Shown here: piece after piece, positions 53,414 to 62,107 of the stretch | Layout: each line of letters starts with the position of its first letter | How positions within the stretch are numbered: the stretch's first letter is position 1 | Assembly: GCA_905233765.1 (NCBI GenBank) | Contig: CAJOCU010000001.1 | Location: 62,001-126,000 of the forward strand | Reading direction: 5' to 3' | Origin: an uncultured Bacteroidaceae bacterium | Lineage (GTDB): Bacteria > Bacteroidota > Bacteroidia > Bacteroidales > Bacteroidaceae | Length of the DNA stretch: 64,000 bases | The notes under the pieces: model-generated | Databases searched by the model: none | Seen by the model: the letters and a program-made list of their open reading frames with translations, nothing else | What the model was told of the DNA's origin: nothing | Position numbers and translations under genes: made by a program

Positions 53414-54262
53414 ATGAAGAAGATTCTTTTCTCTGCCCTCATGGCTTGCTTTGCCTTGACCGCATCTGCTCAAATTTCTGAGGGTGCTCCTTCTGCAAAG
53501 AAGTACACAACGGGTAACCGTCCTCTTAAAGGTACTTTCGGCCTCTATGTTGGTGCTGAAACCGACTTGTTCCAGGATGCTAATGCTGCTGCTTTCGGCA
53601 CATTCCGTCCCCTCCCCATCGTGAACATCAAGTACATGGCTACCGACAACTTCGAGCTCCGTGTTGGTTTGAAGTTCTGGAAGCAGCGTGAATCTCTCGG
53701 TTATGGCAACAACGCTGGTGACGATGCTACTAATCCTGGAACAGCTCTCGTTGAGGAGAAGTACACCGCTAAGATGGTGAATGCTGACAACCAGGTTCGT
53801 CCGGGCTTCGCTTATCACTTCACCAAGAGCAACCTGCTCGATGTGTATGCTGGTATCGAAGGTATCATCGGTTGGCGTCGTGCTGTTGCCAACACTTGGC
53901 AGAAAATTGATGGCGACGAGACCACCCAGAACCTGCGCAATGCTACCATCCAGTTCGGTGCTGGCGCATTCATCGGCCTCCAGGCTTTCGTTGCTCGTCT
54001 GCCTCTGGCAATTGGTGTTGAGTATGGTATCAGCACAATCTGGGACGGTGCTCTGAAGAGCCACGCCTACTACAAGGATGCCAACACCGAGTACACCGTT
54101 TATATGGAGGATGCTAACTTCACCCTCGATCCCTTTGGAACAGGTGCTATGACAACTGTTCTTGGTCAGCGCGGTGACGGTACATTCGACTACATGAAGG
54201 CTCGCAAGGGTCAGTGGGGTAGCCAGGTTCGTCTGACCCTGTCTTACTACTTCAACCGTTAA
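53414..54262 (+). CDS. Outer-membrane beta-barrel protein
   Basis: A 282-residue protein with signal peptide MKKILFSALMACFALTASAQ. Amphipathic strands run through the whole mature part (LKGTFGLYVGAETDLF, IVNIKYMATDNFELRVGLKFWKQ, LLDVYAGIEGIIGWRR, LPLAIGVEYGIST) and the last strand GSQVRLTLSYYFNR ends near an aromatic, as in barrels inserted by the BAM complex. There is no OmpA-like C-terminal domain. Codons such as GCT, GGT and CGT are much more frequent than in neighbouring genes, a sign of high expression. Ligand unknown. Confidence 0.85.
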   Translation: MKKILFSALMACFALTASAQISEGAPSAKKYTTGNRPLKGTFGLYVGAETDLFQDANAAAFGTFRPLPIVNIKYMATDNFELRVGLKFWKQRESLGYGNNAGDDATNPGTALVEEKYTAKMVNADNQVRPGFAYHFTKSNLLDVYAGIEGIIGWRRAVANTWQKIDGDETTQNLRNATIQFGAGAFIGLQAFVARLPLAIGVEYGISTIWDGALKSHAYYKDANTEYTVYMEDANFTLDPFGTGAMTTVLGQRGDGTFDYMKARKGQWGSQVRLTLSYYFNR

Positions 54263-54308
54263 TCGGTCCTCTCCTCACAACTTTATACACTTTTAAGTCA
54301 ACAAGGAC

Positions 54309-54794
54309 ATGAAGAATTTGAAATATCTATTCATGGTTGGTGTAGCAGCACTCCTGTTCACCAGCTGCGGAACAACGACCAGCACACGGTCCTTCAGTCC
54401 GCAAATCACCCAGCTGATTTATTCCAACGATGACCTGGAGTTTGTGGGTGAGACAGAGGTTACCGTTAACTACAGCACTTGGTTATTCGGCATTTTCTAT
54501 CAGATTCACACTGTGAACGGTGTTGAGTACGATAGCAGCAACAAGAAGATTACCAACCTCAACAACGGTATCTACCTCCCCTTCATTGGCAGCAAGCTTG
54601 CTAAGGCTACCTACAAAGTCATCGATCAGTTCCCCGAAGCACGTTACTTCCAGGTCGTTCGTCAGACCTCTGAGAAGGAGAAGCTCTTCCTCGGCAACGA
54701 GTACACCAAGAAGGCTCTCATCCGTGCTTACAAGATTCGCAAGAGTCACTATCACTGCCTCCCCTGCACCATCGAGAAGCAGAACAAGCAGTAA
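54309..54794 (+). CDS. Small lipoprotein of unknown family
   Basis: A 161-residue lipoprotein with lipobox ALLFTSC (Cys20) followed by GTTTSTRSFSPQ. The mature domain (LEFVGETEVTVNYSTWLFGIFYQIHTVNGVEY, later AEARYFQVV-like strands and LIRAYKIRKSHYHC) is not one I can name. Codon choice is like that of the barrel gene 46 bp upstream and no terminator separates them, so they likely share a transcript and may work together at the outer membrane. Confidence 0.8.
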   Translation: MKNLKYLFMVGVAALLFTSCGTTTSTRSFSPQITQLIYSNDDLEFVGETEVTVNYSTWLFGIFYQIHTVNGVEYDSSNKKITNLNNGIYLPFIGSKLAKATYKVIDQFPEARYFQVVRQTSEKEKLFLGNEYTKKALIRAYKIRKSHYHCLPCTIEKQNKQ

Positions 54795-54816
54795 TTAGCA
54801 ACTCTATATCTCTTAC

Positions 54817-54853
54817 AATCCCGCCCTTTCGCTCTGAAGAGGGCGGGATTTTA
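54817..54853 (+). terminator. Terminator of the barrel-lipoprotein unit
   Basis: AATCCCGCCCTTTC pairs with GAAGAGGGCGGGATT (allowing one bulge) and is followed by TTTTAG. Confidence 0.82.
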
Positions 54854-54885
54854 GGGTACTCATACACCTTCATTCATAATCAACG

Positions 54886-55758
54886 ATGAAAAAGTTATTT
54901 CCCATTATAGCCATCGTCCTGTTGGGCGCCACCATATGGTCTTGTGATGAAGACACCACAATTGGCGAAGAATCCCCTGTATATATTGTTTCCAACTGGC
55001 ATAAAAAGGATAGTATATTTGGCGGCAGCCACTACTTCTTCTACATGGACATTCATGCCGTAAAAGGAAATCTGAAGGAGTTAGTAATGACGGCTGTTGA
55101 TCGCTATAATGGCAAGCGCGATTTGGAAACAATCGAGCTAAGCGGAACGAAGGAAAAATTAGAATACGATTTTTTTGCACCAATTTTTCCCGACTCAATG
55201 GTTGAGATGGAACTACGTGCCACCGTATCCACAGATCAAGGTGACAAATGGACTGGCACGAAAAAATTAAAAGTCTTTGCTGACGACTACACGCTAACCG
55301 AAAAAGAGATTGCATTGGTAGAGAATCCTGCAAAGGGCTTGAACAACGCCATCTGCTTTGAAGGCGGGAAGCCGGAAGCAATTAACACGGGACATGTAAC
55401 TGAAACGTCAAAGCACCATGTTGTCATCGCATACGACAGCAATAGCAACAACAATACCGCATCCAGAGCCATCCGCACATACGCCTCAAATATTCGTATG
55501 TCACGCATGAGCTTCGATTACATGAACACTACATACAACAGTCTTCGCCGCACCTTCCAAGAACGTTGCAACAATGACGATATATACACAAGCATTGACA
55601 ACCTCAAAGAAAACGACATCATTCTTATAGGAAGCTATGATGATAAATATAAGAAAGGAACGGCACTGGGTATCATAAAGGTGAAGTCTGTACCTACCAC
55701 CAACGACCAGGACACTGACAAGTACATATTCCTCGTCAAGGGCATGGCTCGCAACTAA
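54886..55758 (+). CDS. Lipoprotein of unknown family
   Basis: A 290-residue lipoprotein (lipobox ATIWSC, Cys20, followed by DEDTTIGEE, an acidic lead typical of surface-exported lipoproteins). An immunoglobulin-like first part (ESPVYIVSNWHKKDSIFGGSHYFF...KKLKVFADDYTL) is followed by an alpha/beta part (NNAICFEGGKPEAIN, YASNIRMSRMSFDYMNTTYNSLRRTF, NDIILIGSYDDKYKKGTALGIIKVKSV). I do not recognise the family. AT content is higher than in the flanking housekeeping genes. It precedes the next lipoprotein by 27 bp. Confidence 0.75.
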   Translation: MKKLFPIIAIVLLGATIWSCDEDTTIGEESPVYIVSNWHKKDSIFGGSHYFFYMDIHAVKGNLKELVMTAVDRYNGKRDLETIELSGTKEKLEYDFFAPIFPDSMVEMELRATVSTDQGDKWTGTKKLKVFADDYTLTEKEIALVENPAKGLNNAICFEGGKPEAINTGHVTETSKHHVVIAYDSNSNNNTASRAIRTYASNIRMSRMSFDYMNTTYNSLRRTFQERCNNDDIYTSIDNLKENDIILIGSYDDKYKKGTALGIIKVKSVPTTNDQDTDKYIFLVKGMARN

Positions 55759-55785
55759 CTAATCATCAAATAAAATTCCATCATT

Positions 55786-56652
55786 ATGAAAAATTTTAAA
55801 CTGTTTAGCCTCTGCGCAATGGCCGCTTTCGCGATGGCCCTGAACACCTCATGCAGCAAAGACGAGGACACGACACCAACAGAAGTTATAGGCACAGGCA
55901 CTGACTTCAAGGTCGTCAGAGACAAGGACAACAACACCGTTCAGCTTGACAAATTCAGTTGGGGAAATGACACGTATGAATACTATTATAATGCATCCGG
56001 AAAGCTGAACAAGATGATCATGAAGGAAAGTGGACAAACCTATAAGCCCACGGTCATCAATAACAATTTTGAAGTGCTTTATAATGAAACAACCGGCGAT
56101 GGCATTACCACCAACTGGAAGACCGAAATCAAACTGGACAACAATGACAACATCACCTCCTACCATGCTGAAGAGAATCAGAAGAAAAAAACAGATTCCT
56201 ACAAATTGGAAGAGGATGTAACGTTCAAATATGACCACAACCAAATCACGAATGTGGAAATCACGGGTAAGCAAGTTCAAAACACGAACGGTTCACCCTC
56301 AACAGTCAACTACAAAATCACAATTAAATTCACCTGGAAAAGTGGGAATATTGATGAAGGCGAAGTGCTGGCATTAGTGGGTGATAAGGAAGAACGCGGA
56401 ACAATTTATTTTAGCTATAACACTTACACCGAGCTCAAGAGCAATCAGATGCCCTTTAACCTAGTGGTTTACGGCATCCTGGGAGGCTATGCACAATCCG
56501 CGCAATTCAAATGCCTCATCCCGCTCATTGGTTTCGGCAACCCGACAAAGAATGCACCGTCCTATGTCAACGGACAAAGCATGTACGTTTCCACCAACAG
56601 CGATGGAACCATCAGTTCCGAGGGTAGCTGTAGCTACACCTACAAGGATTAA
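55786..56652 (+). CDS. DUF4595-like lipoprotein
   Basis: A 288-residue lipoprotein (lipobox LNTSC, Cys22, then SKDEDTTPTE). The body is made of antiparallel strand pairs with Asn, Thr and Lys-rich turns, such as WGNDTYEYYYNASGKLNKMIMKES and VTFKYDHNQITNVEITGK, resembling the DUF4595 family of Bacteroidales surface proteins. Function is not known. It forms a pair with the upstream lipoprotein and ends at a terminator. Confidence 0.7.
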   Translation: MKNFKLFSLCAMAAFAMALNTSCSKDEDTTPTEVIGTGTDFKVVRDKDNNTVQLDKFSWGNDTYEYYYNASGKLNKMIMKESGQTYKPTVINNNFEVLYNETTGDGITTNWKTEIKLDNNDNITSYHAEENQKKKTDSYKLEEDVTFKYDHNQITNVEITGKQVQNTNGSPSTVNYKITIKFTWKSGNIDEGEVLALVGDKEERGTIYFSYNTYTELKSNQMPFNLVVYGILGGYAQSAQFKCLIPLIGFGNPTKNAPSYVNGQSMYVSTNSDGTISSEGSCSYTYKD

Positions 56653-56684
56653 GCACAAGTTTACAGACTAATTTATTTGCATAG

Positions 56685-56720
56685 CCCCACGGACTTCCAC
56701 GTGAAGACCGTGGGGTTTTT
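56685..56720 (+). terminator. Terminator of the lipoprotein pair
   Basis: CCCCACGG (56685-56692) pairs with CCGTGGGG (56708-56715), with an inner CTTC/GAAG stem, followed by TTTTT. Confidence 0.85.
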
Positions 56721-56758
56721 CATTTTACCACTGGTGGTAAACGCCATAAGATAGCGCG

Positions 56759-56979
56759 CTTATCGTCCGAAGATTGCCATCTTATCGACTGAAGATCGTG
56801 ACCTTTTAGACTGAAGGACGCGACCTTATCACACACAGCCATAGGAGCATAAGCTCACGCCTATAGAGGAATAAGGCTACAGCTATAGGGGTGTAAGGCT
56901 ACACCTATAGAGGTATTCGCCTGCAGCTATAGGAGCCGTAAGCCGATATCTATAGGAGCGTCGAGCTTGGTCTATATGG
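56759..56979. repeat. Two adjoining degenerate tandem arrays with a 22-bp period
   Basis: Array A: units start at 56759, 56781, 56803 and 56825 with CTTATCGACTGAAG-like cores and a variable 8-nt rest. Array B: units start at 56839, 56861, 56883, 56905, 56927 (23 bp) and 56950, with a partial copy at 56972; cores resemble CTATAGGAG..TAAG. The cores are conserved and the rest varies. Degenerate short units and no cas genes argue against CRISPR. Confidence 0.85.
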
Positions 56980-57167
56980 ACAAAAATCTTCACAAAATTA
57001 ATATATATTACAAGAAAATAGAGAAAAGAGAAAGAAATCCACCTAAATATAGTTATTATATTATAAAATAATGAATTACAAAGGTGGAACATATATAAAA
57101 AAGGTGGGAATTAAAATATCCTATGCACATAAAATGACATCATGACATCATTTTTTGATGAAATTAT
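56980..57167. other. AT-rich gene-free tract upstream of the VirE-like gene
   Basis: This part of the 711-bp gene-free stretch (56653-57364) is very AT-rich between about 56985 and 57115, with TATATATTA and TTATTATATTATAAAATAAT. It contains two AAAGGTGG words and an opposing TCCACC, and an 8-bp direct repeat ATGACATCATGACATC at 57134-57149 just before the promoter. No gene of useful length is supportable here. Confidence 0.6.
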
Positions 57168-57198
57168 TTGCAGGTTACAAAAAAAGTGGTTACCTTTG
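57168..57198 (+). promoter_or_regulatory. Promoter of the VirE-like gene
   Basis: TTG (57168-57170) and TACCTTTG (57191-57198) are 20 bp apart. It predicts a leader of about 160-220 nt before the protein start. Confidence 0.75.
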
Positions 57199-57226
57199 TC
57201 GCAGAAAAGAGAAGATAAGGAGTAAA

Positions 57227-57310
57227 ATGCAACCCAACGAGAGGCGTTGCAGCAACAGACGACAGGATGTTGCAGGTAAAAGAATAGAAAATGACAGAAG
57301 GAGCAGATAA
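57227..57310 (+). CDS. Possible 27-residue leader peptide
   Basis: An ATG preceded by GATAAGGAGTAAA opens a 27-codon frame reading MQPNERRCSNRRQDVAGKR and IENDRRSR, very rich in Arg. The 12-mer GATAAGGAGTAA before it (57214-57225) recurs at 57394-57405, just before the alternative start of the large protein. Coding status is uncertain; it may simply be part of the untranslated leader. Confidence 0.25.
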   Translation: MQPNERRCSNRRQDVAGKRIENDRRSR

Positions 57311-57364
57311 GAGAGAGGGGGCCAGCTTTTAAAGATACTAGGATCCGAAAGAGAGCCTAAGACC

Positions 57365-59482
57365 ATGTTGAAGTGCACAATATATAGAACGACGATAAGG
57401 AGTAAGAAAGAGCGCGTCAGCACTTTGGGTATGGAGCCTTTGATGGCTCGCATCCGAGATGATGCAAAGAAGAGAGCAACGGTGGAAGCTACGCGGGCAG
57501 AGATGCCAGCACTTCCTCCGTTGCAACGTTCTCAGCTTCTGGAGTCGCTGCCCCGCATCTGTCCCGCCCTGGAAGCGCACAAACGGCGCAACGGCGAGAC
57601 GGAGATGCGGTACAACGGTATTGTGCTTTTGGAAATCAACAACTTAAAGAACAGCGACGAGATTTCCGACGTCAAACAGCGTGCAGCCACCTGGCCAACG
57701 ACGCTAGCGGCTCTGACCGGCACCAGCGGCAAGAGTGTCAAGATTCTCGTGCGCGGCACCTTCACCGACGGCTCACTCCCCACAGACAGCAATGAGGCGG
57801 CGCGTTTCCACGGCTTACTCTACGAACGCTGCGTAGCCGCTTACGCCTCGGTCGTCGGACGTCCCTTCCAGGCCAAGAACGCCCGTCCGGATGACATGAT
57901 GCGATGGACCTGGGATGCCACAGCCTTCTACAACGCCGATGCCTCGCCGCTACGCATCCCGCCACACGACCTGGCGATGCAGGCAGGGCTGTCTGCTGAC
58001 AGCAGCATGGAATTCGGTCCTGAGTCCATCGCACCCTCCGCAGATGCACAGAGGATGTTCGCCATGCGCTTTGCGTTGGCCATCAGGCAGGTTCAGGAGA
58101 AATACGGCGACGAGCTCGGCCCCGACGATCAATTAGCAGCCATTGCCGAGGGCTGCCTTCGCATGGGACTGCCATTGGAGGAGACGTTGCACCAAGCGCA
58201 TTTCTGGATCATCCGCCACATGGAGAGCCTGGAGCACGCTCACACCATCATCGAGAGCACCTATCTCGCTCATCCCCAATGGGCTGGCAAGAAACGCGGC
58301 CATGCGATGCAGGAGCTGACGATGCAACTGCAGCTATTCATGCGGGAGCGCTATGACCTGCGCTACAACGAGCTGAGCAACAGCGTGGAATGGCGCCCTA
58401 ACTACAGCGCCAGCTACACCTTCCGCCCGTTAGACCCGCGAATGATGAACACGATGATCCAAGAGGCCCACGAGAATGGCATCGAGGTCTTCGACCGCGA
58501 CATGAAACGTTTCCTTGGCTCCACGCGCGTTCGCTCCTACAACCCTGCAGCGGCCTACCTACGCGGTGTGGAGAAGAGTTGGGACGGGCAAACCGACAAC
58601 ATCGGCGCACTGGCCGACCGTGTCCCCAACCGCAACCCGCACTGGCGCGAGTGGTTCCACACATGGTTCCTCAGCATGGTGGCGCAGTGGGAAGGGTTGA
58701 ATTACAACCATGGTAACGCTGTCGTGCCGCTGCTCATCGGCCAGCAGGGCTGTGGCAAGAGCACCTTCGGGCAGCTCATCCTGCCTCCGGAGCTGCGCAG
58801 CGACGGCTACCGCGAGTTGGTGGATTTCTCGAAGAAAACAGAAGTGGAGCGGATGCTGACCACATCGCTGCTCATCAACCTGGACGAGTTCAACCAAGTC
58901 AGCGAGAAGATCCAGCAAGGTTTCCTTAAGAACCTGCTGCAGAAGAGTAGCGTGAAGACGCGCCGCCCCTACAGTTCGTCCGTCACGGAGGAGGCCCGCC
59001 TGGCCTCGTTCATCGCCACTACCAACATGAGCGACGTGCTCGCCGACCCCAGCGGCAGCCGCCGTTTCATCGTGGCCGAGATCCGCGACGGGCAGCAGAT
59101 CAACCTGCGCGGCGGCATCCCCTACGACAAACTCTACGGGCAAGCCTACCATGAGCTCTACCACGAACACCGCCGGTGCTACTTTACGCCCGAAGAGGTG
59201 CATCAGATCGAGACCTACAACATCCAATTCGCCAACCAGCGTCCCGAGGTGGAGCATCTTCTGGATGTCTTCATCCCCGTGAGCGCCGATAACGACGGCT
59301 GCGAATGGCTGAGCACCACCGAGCTCGCAGGCGAGGTGAGGCGCCAGACACATTTTGAGTACAACAACAAAGGTCTCAACTATTTGGGCCGCTGGCTCAC
59401 CTCCGAATCAAGAGCTTTGCGTATCGGCAAGAAACTCAGCCACGGTATCTCTGTATATTCCGTTCGACGGCGGAATCGTTAA
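57365..59482 (+). CDS. VirE / BT4734-family primase-helicase-like protein
   Basis: A 705-residue protein of the kind carried by Bacteroidota mobile elements. The N-terminal third (MRYNGIVLLEINNLKN...TGTSGKSVKILVRG) resembles the BT4734 N-terminal domain, related to archaeo-eukaryotic primase-polymerases. The C-terminal half is a VirE-type P-loop ATPase: Walker A GQQGCGKST, Walker B SLLINLDEFNQVS, then LASFIATTNMSDVL and SGSRRFIVAEI. An ATG at 57431 (MEPLMARIRDDA) is a good alternative start. No integrase or other mobile gene is nearby, so it may be a stranded or domesticated copy. Confidence 0.85.
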   Translation: MLKCTIYRTTIRSKKERVSTLGMEPLMARIRDDAKKRATVEATRAEMPALPPLQRSQLLESLPRICPALEAHKRRNGETEMRYNGIVLLEINNLKNSDEISDVKQRAATWPTTLAALTGTSGKSVKILVRGTFTDGSLPTDSNEAARFHGLLYERCVAAYASVVGRPFQAKNARPDDMMRWTWDATAFYNADASPLRIPPHDLAMQAGLSADSSMEFGPESIAPSADAQRMFAMRFALAIRQVQEKYGDELGPDDQLAAIAEGCLRMGLPLEETLHQAHFWIIRHMESLEHAHTIIESTYLAHPQWAGKKRGHAMQELTMQLQLFMRERYDLRYNELSNSVEWRPNYSASYTFRPLDPRMMNTMIQEAHENGIEVFDRDMKRFLGSTRVRSYNPAAAYLRGVEKSWDGQTDNIGALADRVPNRNPHWREWFHTWFLSMVAQWEGLNYNHGNAVVPLLIGQQGCGKSTFGQLILPPELRSDGYRELVDFSKKTEVERMLTTSLLINLDEFNQVSEKIQQGFLKNLLQKSSVKTRRPYSSSVTEEARLASFIATTNMSDVLADPSGSRRFIVAEIRDGQQINLRGGIPYDKLYGQAYHELYHEHRRCYFTPEEVHQIETYNIQFANQRPEVEHLLDVFIPVSADNDGCEWLSTTELAGEVRRQTHFEYNNKGLNYLGRWLTSESRALRIGKKLSHGISVYSVRRRNR

Positions 59483-59540
59483 AAATGACCTTAAAAGAAA
59501 AATTCCTTGCTAAATCATAGGTCGTTTATTAAATTTTATT

Positions 59541-59548
59541 TAACTTTG
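59541..59548 (+). promoter_or_regulatory. lpxD operon promoter -7 box
   Basis: TAACTTTG, 31 bp before the lpxD start. The preceding 50 bp are AT-rich; no clear TTG at ideal distance. Confidence 0.65.
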
Positions 59549-59579
59549 CGGCGAAAAAGATTTAAAAAAGCTATAGCGC

Positions 59580-60656
59580 ATGGAATTTACCGCCCAACAA
59601 ATCGCCGACTATCTCCACGGAACCGTGGAGGGCAACGCCGCGCAGACCGTCCATACCTTTGCCAAGATTGAGGAAGGCGTAGCGGGTGCGCTGTCGTTTC
59701 TGGCTGATTCGAAATACGAACCGCATATCTATCACACCAGCTCGTCAGTGGTGCTGGTGCCCACGTCGTTCCAGCCTGCGCAACCCGTAGTTCCGACCCT
59801 TGTGCGCGTCGAGGACCCGCGTGAAGCGCTGGGCCGTCTGCTGATGCTCGCAGAAAGCATGAAGCCCAAGCGCACAGGCATCGATCCGCTGGCCTACGTA
59901 GCGCCGACGGCCAAGATTGGCAAGGACGTCTATCTCGCACCCTTCTCTGCCGTGGGCGACGGCGCTGTCATTGGCGACGGTACAGCCCTGCACCCCCATG
60001 CCACCGTGGGCGCCAATGCCAAGGTGGGCGCCGACTGCATCCTCTACGCCAACTGCACCGTCTATCACGACTGTCGCGTCGGTGACCGCTGTATCCTCCA
60101 CGCTGGCAGCGTCGTGGGCGCCGACGGTTTCGGCTTTGCGCCCAGTGCTGACGGCTACGAGAAGATACCCCAGATTGGCATCGCTATCCTCGAGGACGAC
60201 GTGGAGCTGGGCGCCAATGCCTGCGTGGATCGCGCCACGATGGGTGCTACCATCATCCACAGCGACGTGAAAATCGACAACCTCGTGCAGGTGGGCCACA
60301 ACGTGGAAGTGCAGAGCCACACCGTGCTTTGTGCCCAGGTGGGCATTGCCGGCAGCACGAAAGTCGGCGAATGGTGCACCTTCGCCGGGCAAGTAGGCGT
60401 CGCCGGGCACATCGCCGTCGCCGACCACACGACCCTCGGCGCACAAGCCGGACTTCCTGGCAACGTGCGCAAACCCGGCCAGACCCTCATGGGCTACCCC
60501 GCCATCGATCCCAAGCTATGGTCGCGCGCCTCTGCCGTCTTCAAGACGCTGCCCGAGATGGCGACAGAGCTCAGGGAACTCAAGAAGAAAGTAAACAGCC
60601 TCACCCCTAACCCCTCTCCCAAAGGCGAGGGGGACTTCGTGAGCGAGGGGAAATAA
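59580..60656 (+). CDS. lpxD: UDP-3-O-acylglucosamine N-acyltransferase with repeat-encoded tail
   Basis: A 358-residue lipid A enzyme adding the N-linked hydroxyacyl chain. The N-terminal uridine-binding domain (about 1-100) is followed by a left-handed beta helix of hexapeptide repeats (GDGAVIGDGTALHPHATVGANAKVGAD) and the catalytic His region KIDNLVQVGHNVEVQ. A C-terminal helix ends near LKKKVNS; then LTPNPSPKGEGDFVSEGK is encoded by a palindromic element at 60598. It begins the lpxD-lpxC/fabZ-lpxA operon. Confidence 0.95.
   Translation: MEFTAQQIADYLHGTVEGNAAQTVHTFAKIEEGVAGALSFLADSKYEPHIYHTSSSVVLVPTSFQPAQPVVPTLVRVEDPREALGRLLMLAESMKPKRTGIDPLAYVAPTAKIGKDVYLAPFSAVGDGAVIGDGTALHPHATVGANAKVGADCILYANCTVYHDCRVGDRCILHAGSVVGADGFGFAPSADGYEKIPQIGIAILEDDVELGANACVDRATMGATIIHSDVKIDNLVQVGHNVEVQSHTVLCAQVGIAGSTKVGEWCTFAGQVGVAGHIAVADHTTLGAQAGLPGNVRKPGQTLMGYPAIDPKLWSRASAVFKTLPEMATELRELKKKVNSLTPNPSPKGEGDFVSEGK
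60598..60635. repeat. GC-rich palindromic element at the lpxD 3' end
   Basis: GCCTCACCCCTAACCCCTCT, CCC, AAAGGCGAGGGGGAC. Closely matches the arms of the phoH/purC pair (CCTCACCCCCCAACCCC...AAAGGGCGAGGGGG), here as a single copy, in frame and supplying the last codons of lpxD. Confidence 0.88.
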
Positions 60657-60683
60657 AAGGGGCACGTTTAAACCCACACAAAT

Positions 60684-62066
60684 ATGTTAAAACAAAATAC
60701 ATTAGGCGGAAGCTTTACACTTCATGGCAAGGGCCTGCATACAGGCCTGAGCCTTATCGTGACCTTCAACCCCGCCCCCGAGAACTACGGATACAAGATC
60801 CAACGTATCGACCTGCCCGGCGAGCCCATCATCGACGCCATCGCCGAGAATGTTGTAGAGACGACACGCGGCACCGTCCTGGCCCAGGGCGATGCACGTT
60901 GCAGCACCGTGGAGCATGCCTTAGCGGCCCTCTATGCCTTGGGTGTTGACAACTGCCTCATCCAGGTGAACGGCCCCGAGGTACCCATCCTCGACGGATC
61001 GGCAGAGATCTACGTGGAGAACATCCGCCACGTGGGTGTCGTGGAACAGAACGCCCCCAAGGACTACTACGTCGTACACAAGAAAATCGAAGTGCGCGAC
61101 GACGAGAAAGGTTCCATCATCACCATCCTCCCCGATGAGCAATTCAGCATCACGGCCATGATTGCCTTCCAGTCAAAGGTCCTCAGCAGCCAGTTTGCCA
61201 CGCTCGATGACATGGAGAAGTTCGAGGCCGATATTGCCCCCGCCCGCACCTTCTGCTTTGTACGCGAGGTGGAGATGATGCTGGAGGCCGGCCTCATCAA
61301 AGGCGGCGACCTGGACAATGCCATCGTCATCTACGAGAACCAGAAGACACAGGAAGAGATCGACAAGCTCGCCGAGCGCATCGGAGCGCCTCACCACGAT
61401 GCCACCGAGTTGGGTTTCCTGCAGACGAAGCCCCTGCGCTGGGAAAACGAGCCCGCGCGCCACAAGCTCCTGGACATCATCGGCGACATGGCCCTCATCG
61501 GCAAGCCCATCAAAGGCCGCATCATCGCCACACGCCCCGGCCACACCATCAACAACAAGTTCGCGCGGATGATGCGCAAGGAGATTCGCGCCCACAAGGT
61601 GCAGGCTCCGTTCTACGATCCCAATCGCGCACCCCTCATGGACATCAACCGCATCCGTCAGCTCCTACCCCACCGCTACCCGATGCAACTGGTCGATAAA
61701 ATCATCGAGATGGACGCCAACAGCGTCGTCGGCATCAAGAATGTCACGGGCAACGAGCCCTTCTTCCAGGGCCACTTCCCCAACGAACCCGTTATGCCCG
61801 GTGTACTGCTTATCGAAGCCGTAGCCCAGACTGGAGGCATCCTCGTGCTCAGCAACCTGGACGACCCCATCGGCTACAGCACCTACTTCCTACGCATTGA
61901 CAACTGCAAGTTCACGCAGAAAGTGGTGCCCGGCGACACCCTCCTCTTCAAAGCTTTCTTCACTGCGCCCTTCCGCCACAACATCGCCCAGATGCACGGC
62001 TACGTCTTCGTAGGCGAGAACATCGTCGCAGAAGCCGACCTGATGGCGCAGGTAGTGAAGAATTAG
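60684..62066 (+). CDS. lpxC/fabZ: Bifunctional LpxC deacetylase / FabZ dehydratase
   Basis: A 460-residue fusion. LpxC half (1-300) removes the N-acetyl group of UDP-3-O-acyl-GlcNAc, the committed lipid A step: zinc ligands H78 ([10 protein letters not shown]) and the pair in [24 protein letters not shown] region present. FabZ half (about 310-460) dehydrates hydroxyacyl-[17 protein letters not shown] (catalytic His), [28 protein letters not shown] (catalytic Glu). This fusion is standard in Bacteroidota and links fatty-acid and lipid A supply. Confidence 0.97.
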   Translation: MLKQNTLGGSFTLHGKGLHTGLSLIVTFNPAPENYGYKIQRIDLPGEPIIDAIAENVVETTRGTVLAQGDARCSTVEHALAALYALGVDNCLIQVNGPEVPILDGSAEIYVENIRHVGVVEQNAPKDYYVVHKKIEVRDDEKGSIITILPDEQFSITAMIAFQSKVLSSQFATLDDMEKFEADIAPARTFCFVREVEMMLEAGLIKGGDLDNAIVIYENQKTQEEIDKLAERIGAPHHDATELGFLQTKPLRWENEPARHKLLDIIGDMALIGKPIKGRIIATRPGHTINNKFARMMRKEIRAHKVQAPFYDPNRAPLMDINRIRQLLPHRYPMQLVDKIIEMDANSVVGIKNVTGNEPFFQGHFPNEPVMPGVLLIEAVAQTGGILVLSNLDDPIGYSTYFLRIDNCKFTQKVVPGDTLLFKAFFTAPFRHNIAQMHGYVFVGENIVAEADLMAQVVKN

Positions 62067-62107
62067 TTTAAAGGCCCCATTAAACTTTAAACATTAAACA
62101 TTAAACT

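Noticed and set aside
56759..56979. CRISPR array
   Set aside because: Units are 22 bp, degenerate, and lack a constant repeat with unique spacers of 30 or more bases. No cas gene is present.
56980..57167. Chromosomal origin (oriC)
   Set aside because: No cluster of TTATnCACA DnaA boxes is visible and neither dnaA nor dnaN is nearby. A plasmid-type iteron origin is kept only as a hypothesis.
57365..59482. Active integrative element around the VirE-like gene
   Set aside because: No integrase, relaxase or mobilisation genes, and housekeeping genes resume within 100 bp downstream.
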